Of a stretch of 64,000 nucleotides of DNA, positions 1-8,254 are shown piece by piece; the first letter of the stretch is position 1, and the number at the start of each line of letters is the position of its first letter. The stretch covers positions 558,001 to 622,000 of the forward strand of contig NZ_VITY01000001.1 in NCBI RefSeq assembly GCF_007993935.1. The letters run 5' to 3'. The notes under the pieces are model-generated. The model did not search any database. It was not told where the DNA came from and was given only the letters and a program-made list of their open reading frames with translations. Made by a program: the position numbers and the translations under genes. The stretch is from Bradyrhizobium macuxiense (GTDB lineage: Bacteria; Pseudomonadota; Alphaproteobacteria; Rhizobiales; Xanthobacteraceae).

Positions 1-363
1 CAGGCGCGGCACCCAGCGCCGCTTCTGCTCGTCGGTGCCTTTCACCACGATCGGATGCGGCCCGAACAGGTTGATGTGCACGGCGGAGGCCGATGTCATG
101 CCGCCGCCATGGCTTGCGACCTCGTGCATCATGATCGCGGCTTCGGTCACGCCCAGACCCGCGCCGCCAAATTCCTCGGGCATCGTGATGCCGAGCCAAC
201 CGGCATCCGCCATCGCGCGGTGGAATTCGCGCGGGAATTCGCCATCGTCGTCCCGGGCCAACCAATATTCATCGTCGAAGCGCGAGACGACGGCCCGAAC
301 GCCCTCGCGAATGGCGGCGTGATCCTCGGGCACGTCAAGTTGATTGGCAAAGGATCTATCCAT
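1..363 (-). CDS. acyl-CoA dehydrogenase, N-terminal part (cut by window edge)
   Basis: The 121 N-terminal residues are visible; the gene runs off the left end. The sequence has the acyl-CoA dehydrogenase N-terminal helical domain, with the family motif MPEEFGGAGLG near residue 76 followed by a helix ending SAVHINLFG. Such flavoproteins oxidise an acyl-CoA to the 2-enoyl-CoA and pass electrons to ETF. The ATG at 363 overlaps the stop of the CitE-like gene by 8 bp, so the two are translationally coupled in one leftward operon with the MaoC gene. Substrate cannot be assigned because the catalytic Glu region lies outside the window. Confidence 0.88.
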   Translation of the reverse strand, partial: MDRSFANQLDVPEDHAAIREGVRAVVSRFDDEYWLARDDDGEFPREFHRAMADAGWLGITMPEEFGGAGLGVTEAAIMMHEVASHGGGMTSASAVHINLFGPHPIVVKGTDEQKRRWVPRL

Positions 364-1237
364 TCGAACTGCCCTCCCCGACCGATGCCAAGGTTCGTCT
401 TGCCGCGACCAGATGCGGAATGTCGTACATCTTGCCGTCGATCCCGACGGTACCGACATCGGGCGCGGCGGCGAAGGCAGCAACGACGCGCCGCGCGTGG
501 GCCAGATCGTCATCCGACGGCGTGAAACAGCGGTTGATGGTTGCGACCTGATCGGGGTGGATCGCAATGCGGCCGACAAAGCCATCGCGGCGCGCGATCC
601 TGCAGCTTTCGGCCAGCCCCTGCTGATCCCTGAAGTCAACATACAGGGTTTCGAGCGCCGCAGCATCGGCGGCCCCCGCCGCAAACAGGCACTGCGCACG
701 TGCCACCTGGTAGGGAAAGGTCCAGCTTCCATCGGCTTCGCGCGGCGTCAGCGCGCCGAGCGCGGCACTCAGATCCTCGCCGCCCCAAGTCACTCCAACC
801 AACCGCTTGTTCTTGCGCGAATACCCGCTGAAGCCGATCATGGCGGCCGGCGTTTCGGTCGCGACCGTCAGCAGCTTGACATGCCCGGCCGGTACGCCGC
901 TCGCGACCTCGAGCACGTCGACATAGTGCGACACCAGATCGACGTCCTCGATGCCGTTGACCTTGGGAAGCAGCAGGCCGTCGAGGCCGGGACGAACCAC
1001 CGCCGCGAGGTCCTCCAGTGTCAGCCCGGTGCCGAAGGGATTGATCCGGACCAGGAACGACCAGTTTCTCGGACCGCCGCCCAGCAAATTCTTCACGGCA
1101 TCGCGCGCAAAGGCCTTGCGGCCAGGCGCCACCGAATCCTCGAGATCGAGGATCAGGGCATCGGCACCGATCCCGTCCGCCTTGGCGAATTTACGTTCAC
1201 TGTCGGCGGGCACAAACAGAAGCGAGCGCAGTTTCAT
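356..1237 (-). CDS. CitE/HpcH-HpaI family acyl-CoA lyase (malyl/citramalyl-CoA lyase-like)
   Basis: The 293-residue protein begins MKLRSLLFVPADSERKFAKA, the start typical of the CitE-like beta-hydroxyacyl-CoA lyases. It has the LILDLEDSVAP segment with the acidic metal ligand, VRINP, LLPKV and the C-terminal AIHPDQV motif. The family performs aldol/Claisen cleavage of malyl-CoA-like thioesters to acetyl- or propionyl-CoA plus glyoxylate or pyruvate. The start at 1237 is chosen because the ATG overlaps the MaoC stop in an ATGA junction; an upstream in-frame codon at 1273 would extend into the MaoC gene. The exact hydroxyacyl-CoA substrate is unknown. Confidence 0.88.
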   Translation of the reverse strand: MKLRSLLFVPADSERKFAKADGIGADALILDLEDSVAPGRKAFARDAVKNLLGGGPRNWSFLVRINPFGTGLTLEDLAAVVRPGLDGLLLPKVNGIEDVDLVSHYVDVLEVASGVPAGHVKLLTVATETPAAMIGFSGYSRKNKRLVGVTWGGEDLSAALGALTPREADGSWTFPYQVARAQCLFAAGAADAAALETLYVDFRDQQGLAESCRIARRDGFVGRIAIHPDQVATINRCFTPSDDDLAHARRVVAAFAAAPDVGTVGIDGKMYDIPHLVAARRTLASVGEGSSNG

Positions 1238-1686
1238 GCCGGCCTCCGCATCATCAGCCCGTTGCGGCGGCAATACATCACCTCTTCATTGTGCTGGTTG
1301 AAGCCGCGATGCTCGAAGGTCACGATGCCCTGCGTCGGACGGGACTTGCTCTCGCGCACGGCGACGACCTTCGTCTCGGCACGCAGCGTATCGCCGGCAA
1401 ACACCGGCTTCGGAAATCGCGTGTCCTCCATGCCGAGATTGCCGACGGTGGTACCCAGCGTCGTGTCCTGCACAGACAGTCCGATGATAAGCCCAAGGGT
1501 GAAGATCGAATTCATCAGGGGCTTTCCGAACTCGGTGCCCTTGGCATACTCGTGATCGATATGCACCGCAGCAGGATTGTAGGTGAGCGACGAGAACAGG
1601 ATATTGTCCATGTCAGTCACCGTGCGCCTGATCTCATGGACAAAGGCTTGTCCGACCGAAAACTGCTCGAAATAGAGCCCCGCCAT
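1234..1686 (-). CDS. MaoC-family (R)-specific enoyl-CoA hydratase
   Basis: The 150-residue hotdog-fold protein resembles mesaconyl-CoA and other MaoC hydratases: YNPAAVHIDHEYAKGTEFGKPLMNS carries the Asp/His pair of the hydratase motif, and a GDTLRAETKVV strand follows. It should hydrate an enoyl-CoA thioester. It is the first gene of a leftward operon with the CitE-like lyase and the acyl-CoA dehydrogenase. Dehydrogenase, hydratase and lyase in one operon suggest oxidation, hydration and C-C cleavage of a branched or dicarboxylic acyl-CoA. It is transcribed away from the MDR reductase at 1814 across a 127-bp promoter region with a putative MarR operator. Confidence 0.88.
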   Translation of the reverse strand: MAGLYFEQFSVGQAFVHEIRRTVTDMDNILFSSLTYNPAAVHIDHEYAKGTEFGKPLMNSIFTLGLIIGLSVQDTTLGTTVGNLGMEDTRFPKPVFAGDTLRAETKVVAVRESKSRPTQGIVTFEHRGFNQHNEEVMYCRRNGLMMRRPA

Positions 1687-1782
1687 GGCTTTGCCTCTTT
1701 GCGATATGTTGCAGGGTTGCGGACGGCGCTGCCGCCCGGATTTCCTTGTCTCCCGCCGGTTTTCTACCGTATAGTCATATCG

Positions 1783-1794
1783 TACACAAGCGTA
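1783..1794. promoter_or_regulatory. putative MarR operator site 1
   Basis: TACACAAGCGTA fits the palindromic consensus TACRC-N2-GYGTA seen at 8171 and 8255 beside the marR gene. It lies in the AT-rich gap between the MaoC operon and the MDR reductase, about 20 bp before the latter's start codon. Confidence 0.55.
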
Positions 1795-1813
1795 CTAATT
1801 ATGGGGAGCGCTC

Positions 1814-2827
1814 ATGTCCGTTCGCGAAAATCGACAGGTCCGGCTGACCACCCGGCCCCGTGGCATCCCGCAGCCGGAGCATTTCTCGCTTCTTACCGGG
1901 CCGGTTGCTGCCCCTGGCAAGGGCGAGATCCTGATCCAGAACCGCTATCTGTCCGTTGATCCAGCGCAGCGCGGGTGGGCGAACGATGAGGGGAACTATA
2001 GCGCGCCGGTGCCGCTCGACACGGCGATGCGCGCGCTCGCAGTTGGCGAGATCATCGAGAGCAATGTGGCGGACTATCGTGCGGGCGAGCACGTCTACGG
2101 GTGGTTCGGCTGGCAACGCTATTGCGTCACGACGCCGGACACGGTGCTGCGCCGCGTCGTGCCGTCCCGCCTGCCGCTCAGCGCCAATCTCAGCGTGCTC
2201 GGCATGAACGGCATCACCGCATTTCTCGCCTTTCACCGCCTGGGCGATCCCAAGCACGGCGAACATGTGCTGGTGTCGACCGCGGCGGGCAGCGTCGGAA
2301 GCTTCGTCGGCCAGCTCGCGAAAATTGCCGGCTGCCGTGCCGTCGGATTGACCGGTTCCGCCGCGAAGGCCGCGTTCGCGAAAACGCGCTACGGCTATGC
2401 CGACATGATCAACTATCGCGACGTGACCGATCTCGGCGCCGCGATCCGCGCGGCCTGTCCTGACGGCAACGACATCTTCTTCGACAACACCGGCGGGCCA
2501 ATCGCCGATGCCGCCATTCGCACCATGCGGCTGCGTGGACGCGTGATCCAGTGCGGCACGGCGGCGAATGCCTCCTGGACTCCCGTCCCCACCGGCCCGC
2601 GCCCCGAGCGCGAGATTCTCACCCGGCGCCTGCGCTGGTCCGGCTTCATCATCTTCGATCACGCCGCCGAGTTCGAAACGGCGGCAGCGCGCCTCGCCGA
2701 ACTCGCGCTTGCCGGCAAGATCGTTCATGACGAGGAAATTCTGCCGGGCCTCGCGCACGCGCCCGGCGCGATCGCCCGGCTTTACCGCGGCGAGAACCAC
2801 GGCAAGCTGATCATCGCGGTGGATTGA
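1814..2827 (+). CDS. NADP-dependent zinc-free MDR oxidoreductase (CurA/leukotriene B4 dehydrogenase-like)
   Basis: The 337-residue medium-chain reductase starts with the PRG..QPEHF segment of the CurA/PTGR family. The LSVDPAQRGW motif follows near residue 48, then the NADP-binding AAGSVGSFVGQLAKIAG near residue 158 and FDNTGG near residue 222. There are no zinc-ligand cysteines. Relatives reduce the alpha,beta double bond of enones or act on other activated alkenes; the native substrate here is unknown. The ATG at 1814 follows GGGGAG at a good distance. It lies within the putative MarR regulon, and a paralogue sits at 49601. Confidence 0.87.
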   Translation: MSVRENRQVRLTTRPRGIPQPEHFSLLTGPVAAPGKGEILIQNRYLSVDPAQRGWANDEGNYSAPVPLDTAMRALAVGEIIESNVADYRAGEHVYGWFGWQRYCVTTPDTVLRRVVPSRLPLSANLSVLGMNGITAFLAFHRLGDPKHGEHVLVSTAAGSVGSFVGQLAKIAGCRAVGLTGSAAKAAFAKTRYGYADMINYRDVTDLGAAIRAACPDGNDIFFDNTGGPIADAAIRTMRLRGRVIQCGTAANASWTPVPTGPRPEREILTRRLRWSGFIIFDHAAEFETAAARLAELALAGKIVHDEEILPGLAHAPGAIARLYRGENHGKLIIAVD

Positions 2828-2835
2828 GCGAGCGG

Positions 2836-3711
2836 CTACGCGCTTGCCTTGCGCTTCATCACCTCGGGCAGCTTGACGCGATGGAAGCCTTCGAACGGCA
2901 CGCTGCGGCTGTGCGGCTCGAGCTGCCAGGTGGTGCGCGCATTGGGCGTTCCGCCGTCGACGCGGAGGCAGGAGCCGGTGATATAGGCCGCCGCAGGCGA
3001 CAGCAGATAGACGATGGCGGCCGATATCTCCGCCTCGGTGCCAAAGCGCTGCAACGGCACGCGCTCGGTGAAGTCATGCAGCTTCTTCTGCATCTCCGGC
3101 GTGTAGGTGTCGAAGCCGCTCGACACGATGCCGCCGGGCGCGACCGCGTTGACGCGGACGCCCGAGCCCGACCATTCGCAGGCTGCCGTCTCGGTCAGGG
3201 TCAGCATGCCTCCCCGCGCCGCGGCCGAGTGGCCGAATTCCGGCCAGCCGTGCCAAATGTCGGCAATGATGTTCACGATCGCGCCGCCATTGGCCTCCAT
3301 CCAGCGGTTATAGGCCTCGCGCATGAAGATGAAGCCGCCGGTCAGATTGTTGCGCACGACGGCTTCGAACCCCTTGGTCGAGATCGCCTTCAGCGGTGCG
3401 CGGAACTGGCCGCCGGCGTTGTTGACCAGGCCATCGATGCGGCCATAGCGCGCAAGCACCGCGTCGATGGCGGCAGCCACCATGGTCTCGTCACGGATGT
3501 CGCAGGCATGGCTCATCGCCTGCCCGCCATCCTCCTCGATCTCGCGCTGCACCTCGACGAGCTTCTCAATCGTCCTGCCGAGGATGGCCACGTTCGCGCC
3601 CAGCGCCGCGAGCTCATGGGCGGTGCAGCGCCCGATCCCACTGCCGCCGCCGGTCACGACGATCGTCTGGTCCCGGAACAGATCCGGCCTGAACACGGAC
3701 TGGTATGGCAT
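2836..3711 (-). CDS. SDR-family oxidoreductase with altered catalytic residues
   Basis: The 291-residue short-chain dehydrogenase has the NAD(P)-binding TGGGSGIG at residues 20-27 and the NNAG motif at 97-100. The usual Tyr-x3-Lys is replaced by Ser162-x3-Arg166 (HSAAARGG). The layout resembles 2,4-dienoyl-CoA or trans-2-enoyl-CoA reductases more than alcohol dehydrogenases. Start at 3711 is chosen because GGGAGG precedes it; an upstream ATG at 3798 would swallow the promoter region. It is divergent from the crotonase at 3823. Activity is uncertain because of the substitutions. Confidence 0.83.
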   Translation of the reverse strand: MPYQSVFRPDLFRDQTIVVTGGGSGIGRCTAHELAALGANVAILGRTIEKLVEVQREIEEDGGQAMSHACDIRDETMVAAAIDAVLARYGRIDGLVNNAGGQFRAPLKAISTKGFEAVVRNNLTGGFIFMREAYNRWMEANGGAIVNIIADIWHGWPEFGHSAAARGGMLTLTETAACEWSGSGVRVNAVAPGGIVSSGFDTYTPEMQKKLHDFTERVPLQRFGTEAEISAAIVYLLSPAAAYITGSCLRVDGGTPNARTTWQLEPHSRSVPFEGFHRVKLPEVMKRKASA

Positions 3712-3793
3712 CGCCTCGCCTCCCTGAAGGTCGTCTCGCCGCCGGCCTCCCGATTGGCGGCCGGGATGCCCATGGTATTGCGCATGATTACCG

Positions 3794-3805
3794 TACACTA
3801 TATTA
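3794..3805. promoter_or_regulatory. weak putative MarR operator site 2
   Basis: TACACTATATTA keeps the left half of TACRC-N2-GYGTA but only part of the right half. It lies 17 bp before the crotonase start and in the promoter gap shared with the divergent SDR. Its position supports membership in the same regulon; the sequence match alone is weak. Confidence 0.35.
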
Positions 3806-3822
3806 CTATCTGATCAAGGATA

Positions 3823-4647
3823 ATGAACGATGGGAACGCACCCGTGACGCCACCGAACACCATCACTGTCGAGACCCGCGGCGCGATCGAGATCCTGACC
3901 TTGAACCGGCCGGACCAGCTCAATGCGGTCTCGCCCGAGATGATCGCGGAACTGACCGCGCACTTCTCCGCGCTCCACGAACGGCCGACGACGCGGGTCG
4001 TGATCCTGCGCGGCAACGGGCCTCAATTCTCTGCCGGGGCCGAATTGGGATCGGATGCATTCGCCGCCCCTGGCAAGGAACGGCCGCAGCGCCAGCTCAA
4101 GATGCAGCAGAACTATTCCGGCGTGATCCGCCTGATGCGATCATGCCCGCAGCCGATCATCGGGCTCGTCCACGGCGCGGCATGCGGCGCGGGTTTCTCC
4201 TTCCTGCTCGCCTGCGACGTCCGCTTCGCCACACCGGATGCGCGCATGAACGCCGCCTATATTCGTATCGGCGTCGGCGGCTGCGACATGGGCTCGGGCT
4301 ATCTCCTGCCGCGGCTGGTCGGGCTCTCCGTGACCTCGGAGCTCTTGCTCACCGGACGCTTCCTCAAGGCCGAGCGCGCGAGAGCAATCGGACTTGTCAG
4401 TGATATCGCTCCGGTTGACGAGCTGCTGGCAAGGGGACTGGCGTTCGCCGACGAGATGCTGCGGGTCTCGCCGATGGGGCTGCGCATGACAAAGCAGGCG
4501 CTCAACACGCTGATCGACGCACCGAGCCTTGATGCCGCGTTGATGCTGGAAGACCGCCAGCAGGTGATCCTGCTGGAGACGCATGATCATGCGGAAGCGG
4601 TCGCCGCGTTTCGCGAGCGGCGGGATTCGACCTACTCCGACCAGTGA
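3823..4647 (+). CDS. crotonase-family enoyl-CoA hydratase/isomerase lacking both hydratase glutamates
   Basis: The 274-residue crotonase-fold protein has the LNRPDQLNAVS start, the oxyanion-hole segment GNGPQFSAGAELGS, and HGAACGAGFSFLLACDVRF. At the positions of the two catalytic Glu of crotonase (GGGCEL and PEILLG) it has Ser and Tyr. A CDMGSGYLLPRLVG stretch keeps an Asp near where isomerase-type members hold theirs. It is probably an isomerase, hydrolase or another crotonase-fold reaction rather than a simple hydratase. Its stop codon abuts the stop of the convergent ligase at 4648. Confidence 0.85.
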   Translation: MNDGNAPVTPPNTITVETRGAIEILTLNRPDQLNAVSPEMIAELTAHFSALHERPTTRVVILRGNGPQFSAGAELGSDAFAAPGKERPQRQLKMQQNYSGVIRLMRSCPQPIIGLVHGAACGAGFSFLLACDVRFATPDARMNAAYIRIGVGGCDMGSGYLLPRLVGLSVTSELLLTGRFLKAERARAIGLVSDIAPVDELLARGLAFADEMLRVSPMGLRMTKQALNTLIDAPSLDAALMLEDRQQVILLETHDHAEAVAAFRERRDSTYSDQ

Positions 4648-6273
4648 CTATCTCGCGTCGGCAAAAGCGGCGGCGATCTCGCGCAGCTTGAACTTCTGGA
4701 TCTTGCCGCTGGCCGTACGCGGAAGCTCGGCCAGGAGCTCGACACGCTCGGGCCAGAACTGCTTTGCCATTCTCGCCTCGCCCAGATAGGCCTGCACTGC
4801 CGTCAAATCGATCGTGCTCCCGGTACGGGGAACGATGAACGCACAGCCGCGCTCGCCGAGCCGGGTATCGGGGAAGCCGACGACCGCGACGGCCGAGACC
4901 GCGGGATGCTTGTAGAGCAGGTTCTCGATCTCGACGACGGGCACGTTCTCGCCGCCGCGGATCAGGATATCCTTCACGCGGCCGGAGATGCGGATGTAGC
5001 CGTCCTTGTCCATGTAGGCGAGGTCGCCGGAGTCGAACCAACCATCATTGTCGAAGGTCAGCAGCTCGGGCCGCTTGTAGTAACCCTTGAACATCTGGGC
5101 GCCACGAACCAGCAGCCGCCCGGGCTCTCCTATGGGTGCCGGCCGTCCTTCGCTATTGACGACGCTGATTTGCATTCCCTCGAGTGGCCGGCCGTCCGTG
5201 CTCGCGGATTTCTCGGCTGCGCGCGCCGGCTCGGTCAGCGTCCCCGACAGGACTTCCGTCATGCCCCAGAGCGAGCAGACCGTAAGACCGAGTTCAGCGG
5301 CCGCACGCTCGATCAGCACGGACGGGATCGGGGCGCCGCCGCACAGGAACGAACGCAAGCTATTCGGCCGCGCCGCACCCGCCTTGACGGCGTCGCAGAT
5401 GTCGCTGAGGAACGGCGTCGACGCTGCCGTGTAAGTGACGCCTTCGCGCGCCATCAGGCCGGCGCCGCGTCTGGCTTCCCAGACATCCTGCAGGATCATC
5501 GTGCCACCGAGATAGACCGAGAGCAGCACAATCGCGGCATAACCCGTCATGTGCCCAACCGGCGAGGCGACCAGCAGCACATCGCTGGAATCGAGCCCGA
5601 ACCGTCCCGACAGCGCCTTGCAGCAGGCGATCAGCGAATTCGACGTGTGCATGACGCCTTTGGGCTCGCCCGTGGTGCCTGACGTGAACATCAGCACGGC
5701 CATGTCGTCCGGACGCAGGCCGGAAGGCAGCTTGTCGGCCTCGGACAACAGCAGCATCGCTTCGAAGCCGGTCTCGCCCTCGCCGTCCGCAACGATCACG
5801 TGCTTGAGGTACGGCAGCTCCGCGCGCATGCCTTGCGCCATCGCGGCGTAGTCGAACCCGCGATATACGTTCGGTACGATGAAGACTTTCGCCTGGCAGA
5901 AATTCAGGATGTAGAGCAGCTCGCGCTCGCGCAGGATCGGCATCACCGGGTTCATCACCGCGCCGATCTTGCTGCACGCGAACGCGGTGACGACAAACTC
6001 CCACCAGTTGGGCAGTTGCACGGTGACGACGTCGCCGCGCCCGACACCGAGCCGCAGCAGCGCGCTCGCGGCGCGATCCGCCAGCTTCTCCAGCTCCCGA
6101 TAGGTGAAACGTGTCGCCCGGTCGCGATCCGCCCGATCGGCGACGATCGCGACCTTGTCGGGCGTCTTCTCGACGGCCTCGGTGAGAAGCTGATCGACGG
6201 TCTTGTCGAGCCAGTAGCCGGCCTCGCGGAAACCGGCATGAGACGTATCCAGTTTGGCGGCTGCCACGGTCAT
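4648..6273 (-). CDS. AMP-forming acyl-CoA synthetase (cyclohexanecarboxylate/medium-chain ligase-like)
   Basis: The 541-residue adenylate-forming enzyme has the P-loop MFTSGTTGEPKG near residue 198, an aromatic-rich GHMTGY, WGMTE near 345, the hinge motif DSGDLAYMDKDGYIRISGR near 425, and the catalytic Lys in TASGKIQKFKLR near the C terminus. It activates a carboxylic acid to its CoA thioester through an acyl-AMP. Overall layout and length match alicyclic or medium-chain acid ligases of the AliA type, but substrate is inferred. ATG at 6273 follows GGAGGG. It would supply the CoA ester for the neighbouring MarR-linked enzymes. Confidence 0.88.
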   Translation of the reverse strand: MTVAAAKLDTSHAGFREAGYWLDKTVDQLLTEAVEKTPDKVAIVADRADRDRATRFTYRELEKLADRAASALLRLGVGRGDVVTVQLPNWWEFVVTAFACSKIGAVMNPVMPILRERELLYILNFCQAKVFIVPNVYRGFDYAAMAQGMRAELPYLKHVIVADGEGETGFEAMLLLSEADKLPSGLRPDDMAVLMFTSGTTGEPKGVMHTSNSLIACCKALSGRFGLDSSDVLLVASPVGHMTGYAAIVLLSVYLGGTMILQDVWEARRGAGLMAREGVTYTAASTPFLSDICDAVKAGAARPNSLRSFLCGGAPIPSVLIERAAAELGLTVCSLWGMTEVLSGTLTEPARAAEKSASTDGRPLEGMQISVVNSEGRPAPIGEPGRLLVRGAQMFKGYYKRPELLTFDNDGWFDSGDLAYMDKDGYIRISGRVKDILIRGGENVPVVEIENLLYKHPAVSAVAVVGFPDTRLGERGCAFIVPRTGSTIDLTAVQAYLGEARMAKQFWPERVELLAELPRTASGKIQKFKLREIAAAFADAR

Positions 6274-6326
6274 GTGTCCCTCCTGCGCTGCTGTGTCGGT
6301 TCCGGCTTCACGGCCGGATTATTTAG

Positions 6327-6338
6327 TATATCAGTGTA
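6327..6338. promoter_or_regulatory. putative MarR operator site 3
   Basis: TATATCAGTGTA matches TACRC-N2-GYGTA at all but two positions (C to T twice in the left half). It lies 54-65 bp upstream of the CoA ligase start at 6273 in an AT-rich promoter gap. Confidence 0.45.
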
Positions 6339-6392
6339 CCTTACTTTATCGTACTATATATCGCCAATGGTCCAGATTGTCGCCTTCGGAGA

Positions 6393-7181
6393 TCACTTCC
6401 CGGCAAACACGGGCTTGCGCTTCTCGACGAAGGCCCTGACGCCTTCACGCGCGTCCGTCGTCCGCGAGATCGCGGCTAACGTCTCTGCCTCATCCTCGAG
6501 CTGGCTTTCGAACGATCGATCGTTGGTCTGGGAAAACAGCCGCTTGATCGCGCCGAACGCCTCCGTCGGGCCGGCGGCAAGTTCTCCGGCGATGCGCGCA
6601 GCCTCGGACTGCACCGCGTCAGCGGGAACGACGAAGTCGACCAGTCCCAGCGCAAGCGCCGATTTGGCGTCAAGCGTTTCGCCGAGCAGGAAAAAACGCC
6701 GGGCGCGTGCCACGCCGATCCGCCGCGTGACCGTCGTGGTCGATCCGCTGTCCGGGCTGAAGCCGATCCTGGAGAACGCCGCCGAGATTTTCGCCGTCTC
6801 CGCCATCACCACGAGGTCTGCGGCCGCCATCAGCGACACGCTGCCGCCGGCGACATTGCCGTGAACGGCGGCGACGACCGGCGCTCGCATCCGCACCATT
6901 CGGGCGATCGCGACATGAAGGTCGGCCGTCCAGGCCTTGATCGTTGCCGGCAGCGCATCGCCCTGGCTGAGCAGCGACGTCAGGTCGCCGCCGACGCTGA
7001 ACAGCCTGCCGCGCGCCGACAGCAGCACCGCGCGCACATCGGCGCGCTCGCTGAGCTCCGCAATGGCCAGGCTGAATTCGCGGCAGAACTCGCCATCGAT
7101 CGGATTGCCGCGCTCGGCCCGATCGAGCACGATATGGGCGAGACCATTGTCCACGGTGCACTCAATGCTCTTGGTCGCCAT
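6393..7181 (-). CDS. crotonase-family enoyl-CoA isomerase/hydratase (PaaG-like)
   Basis: The 262-residue crotonase has HGNVAGGSVSLMAAAD and then FSRIGFSPDSGST. The second stretch matches the PaaG/enoyl-CoA isomerase type, in which an Asp in the PDSG segment is catalytic, rather than the two-Glu hydratases; both hydratase Glu positions are non-acidic (Ser and Phe). It likely shifts a double bond in an unsaturated acyl-CoA. Start 7181 follows GAGGGG; an in-frame ATG at 7199 also has a usable GGAG, so six more residues are possible. It lies 25-43 bp downstream of the SDR gene in the same leftward operon. Confidence 0.85.
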   Translation of the reverse strand: MATKSIECTVDNGLAHIVLDRAERGNPIDGEFCREFSLAIAELSERADVRAVLLSARGRLFSVGGDLTSLLSQGDALPATIKAWTADLHVAIARMVRMRAPVVAAVHGNVAGGSVSLMAAADLVVMAETAKISAAFSRIGFSPDSGSTTTVTRRIGVARARRFFLLGETLDAKSALALGLVDFVVPADAVQSEAARIAGELAAGPTEAFGAIKRLFSQTNDRSFESQLEDEAETLAAISRTTDAREGVRAFVEKRKPVFAGK

Positions 7182-7224
7182 GGCCAGTCCCCTCGACATC
7201 TCTTTCTCCGTGACCGCAGGCGGG

Positions 7225-8106
7225 CTAGATCGAGCGAGCCTGCTTTTCCTTCTGCACCGAGGTCTGGATGGCCTCGCGCGCGCGCTGCCAGTCCGCGGAT
7301 GACAGCTTTGAGAGCCCTGCGAAGGTGCTGGGCGCGGCCAGATGATGACCGCCATCGATGCTGATCGTGTCGCCGGTGATGTAGCTGCAACCGTCCGACA
7401 TCAGGAAGATCAGGAGATTGCGCAGCTCGTCCATCTTGCCGAAACGGCGCAGCGGCACCTCGTCCGCCTGTGTCGCACCGACGCCGGTTTCGGCCAGCGG
7501 ATTGAGCTTGTCCCAGGCCCCTTCGGTCGGGAACGGCCCGGGCGCGATCGCATTGACGCGGATGTTCTTCGGTCCCCACTCGACCGCAAGCGACATGGTC
7601 ATGGCGTGCACGGCTGCTTTCGCCATCGCCGCCGGCACCACATAGGCCGATCCGGTCCACACCCATGTCACGAGGTTGCTGATGATGACGCCGGGCAGGC
7701 CTGCCGCGATCCACCGCTTGCCGCAGGCGAGCGAGGTGTAGAACGAGCCGTCCATCACCGTCGACCGGACCGCCTCGTAGCCGCGTGGCGACAGGCTTTC
7801 CGTCGGCGCCAGGAAGTTGGCGGCGGCATTGTTGACGAGCCCGGTGAGCGGCCCCTCGGTCCAGATGCTGGCCAGCATGGCATCGATGCTGTCGGGATCG
7901 CGCACATTGGCGAGCAGCGCCGTCGCCTGCCCGCCCGATCGCGCACGGATGTCCTGCGCGGCCTGGTCGAGCACCTCCTTGCGCCGCCCGCAGATGTAGA
8001 CATGGGCACCATGGGCAGCGAACCCGACCGACATCTCCTTGCCGAGTCCGGTCCCTCCGCCCGTCACCAGGATGCGCTTTCCCTTCAGTACGGCCGCATC
8101 GAACAT
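7225..8106 (-). CDS. SDR-family oxidoreductase (2,4-dienoyl-CoA reductase-like)
   Basis: The 293-residue SDR carries TGGGTGLGKE for cofactor binding near residue 16, NNAAANFLAPTE near 92, and VVPAAMAKAAVHAMTMSLAVEWG. It lacks a Tyr four residues before the Lys, as in dienoyl-CoA reductases, and is followed by RVNAIAPGPFPTEGAW. It probably reduces or oxidises an acyl-CoA intermediate. ATG at 8106 follows GGAAGG. It heads the operon with the PaaG-like crotonase and is divergent from marR, with two operator-like palindromes in the 208-bp gap. Confidence 0.86.
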   Translation of the reverse strand: MFDAAVLKGKRILVTGGGTGLGKEMSVGFAAHGAHVYICGRRKEVLDQAAQDIRARSGGQATALLANVRDPDSIDAMLASIWTEGPLTGLVNNAAANFLAPTESLSPRGYEAVRSTVMDGSFYTSLACGKRWIAAGLPGVIISNLVTWVWTGSAYVVPAAMAKAAVHAMTMSLAVEWGPKNIRVNAIAPGPFPTEGAWDKLNPLAETGVGATQADEVPLRRFGKMDELRNLLIFLMSDGCSYITGDTISIDGGHHLAAPSTFAGLSKLSSADWQRAREAIQTSVQKEKQARSI

Positions 8107-8170
8107 GGACGACTTCCTTCCCTGTGGCAGGTCGGCCGCTTCCGCGGCCTATCGACCGTTCCACAGATAA

Positions 8171-8182
8171 TACACTAGCGTA
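8171..8182. promoter_or_regulatory. putative MarR operator site 4
   Basis: TACACTAGCGTA is a full match to TACRC-N2-GYGTA. It lies 65-76 bp upstream of the SDR start in the marR/SDR divergent gap. Confidence 0.6.
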
Positions 8183-8254
8183 CTTCTTTTGTAAATCGAT
8201 CCATGGCCCGACGGCGGGCGATTTCATCCTGGTGGCGCGACCTTCCATTTAAAA

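Noticed and set aside
1799..2800. Long open frame on the minus strand opposite the MDR reductase
   Set aside because: The reductase on the plus strand has clear cofactor motifs; the minus frame shows no motif and is a shadow of high-GC codon bias.
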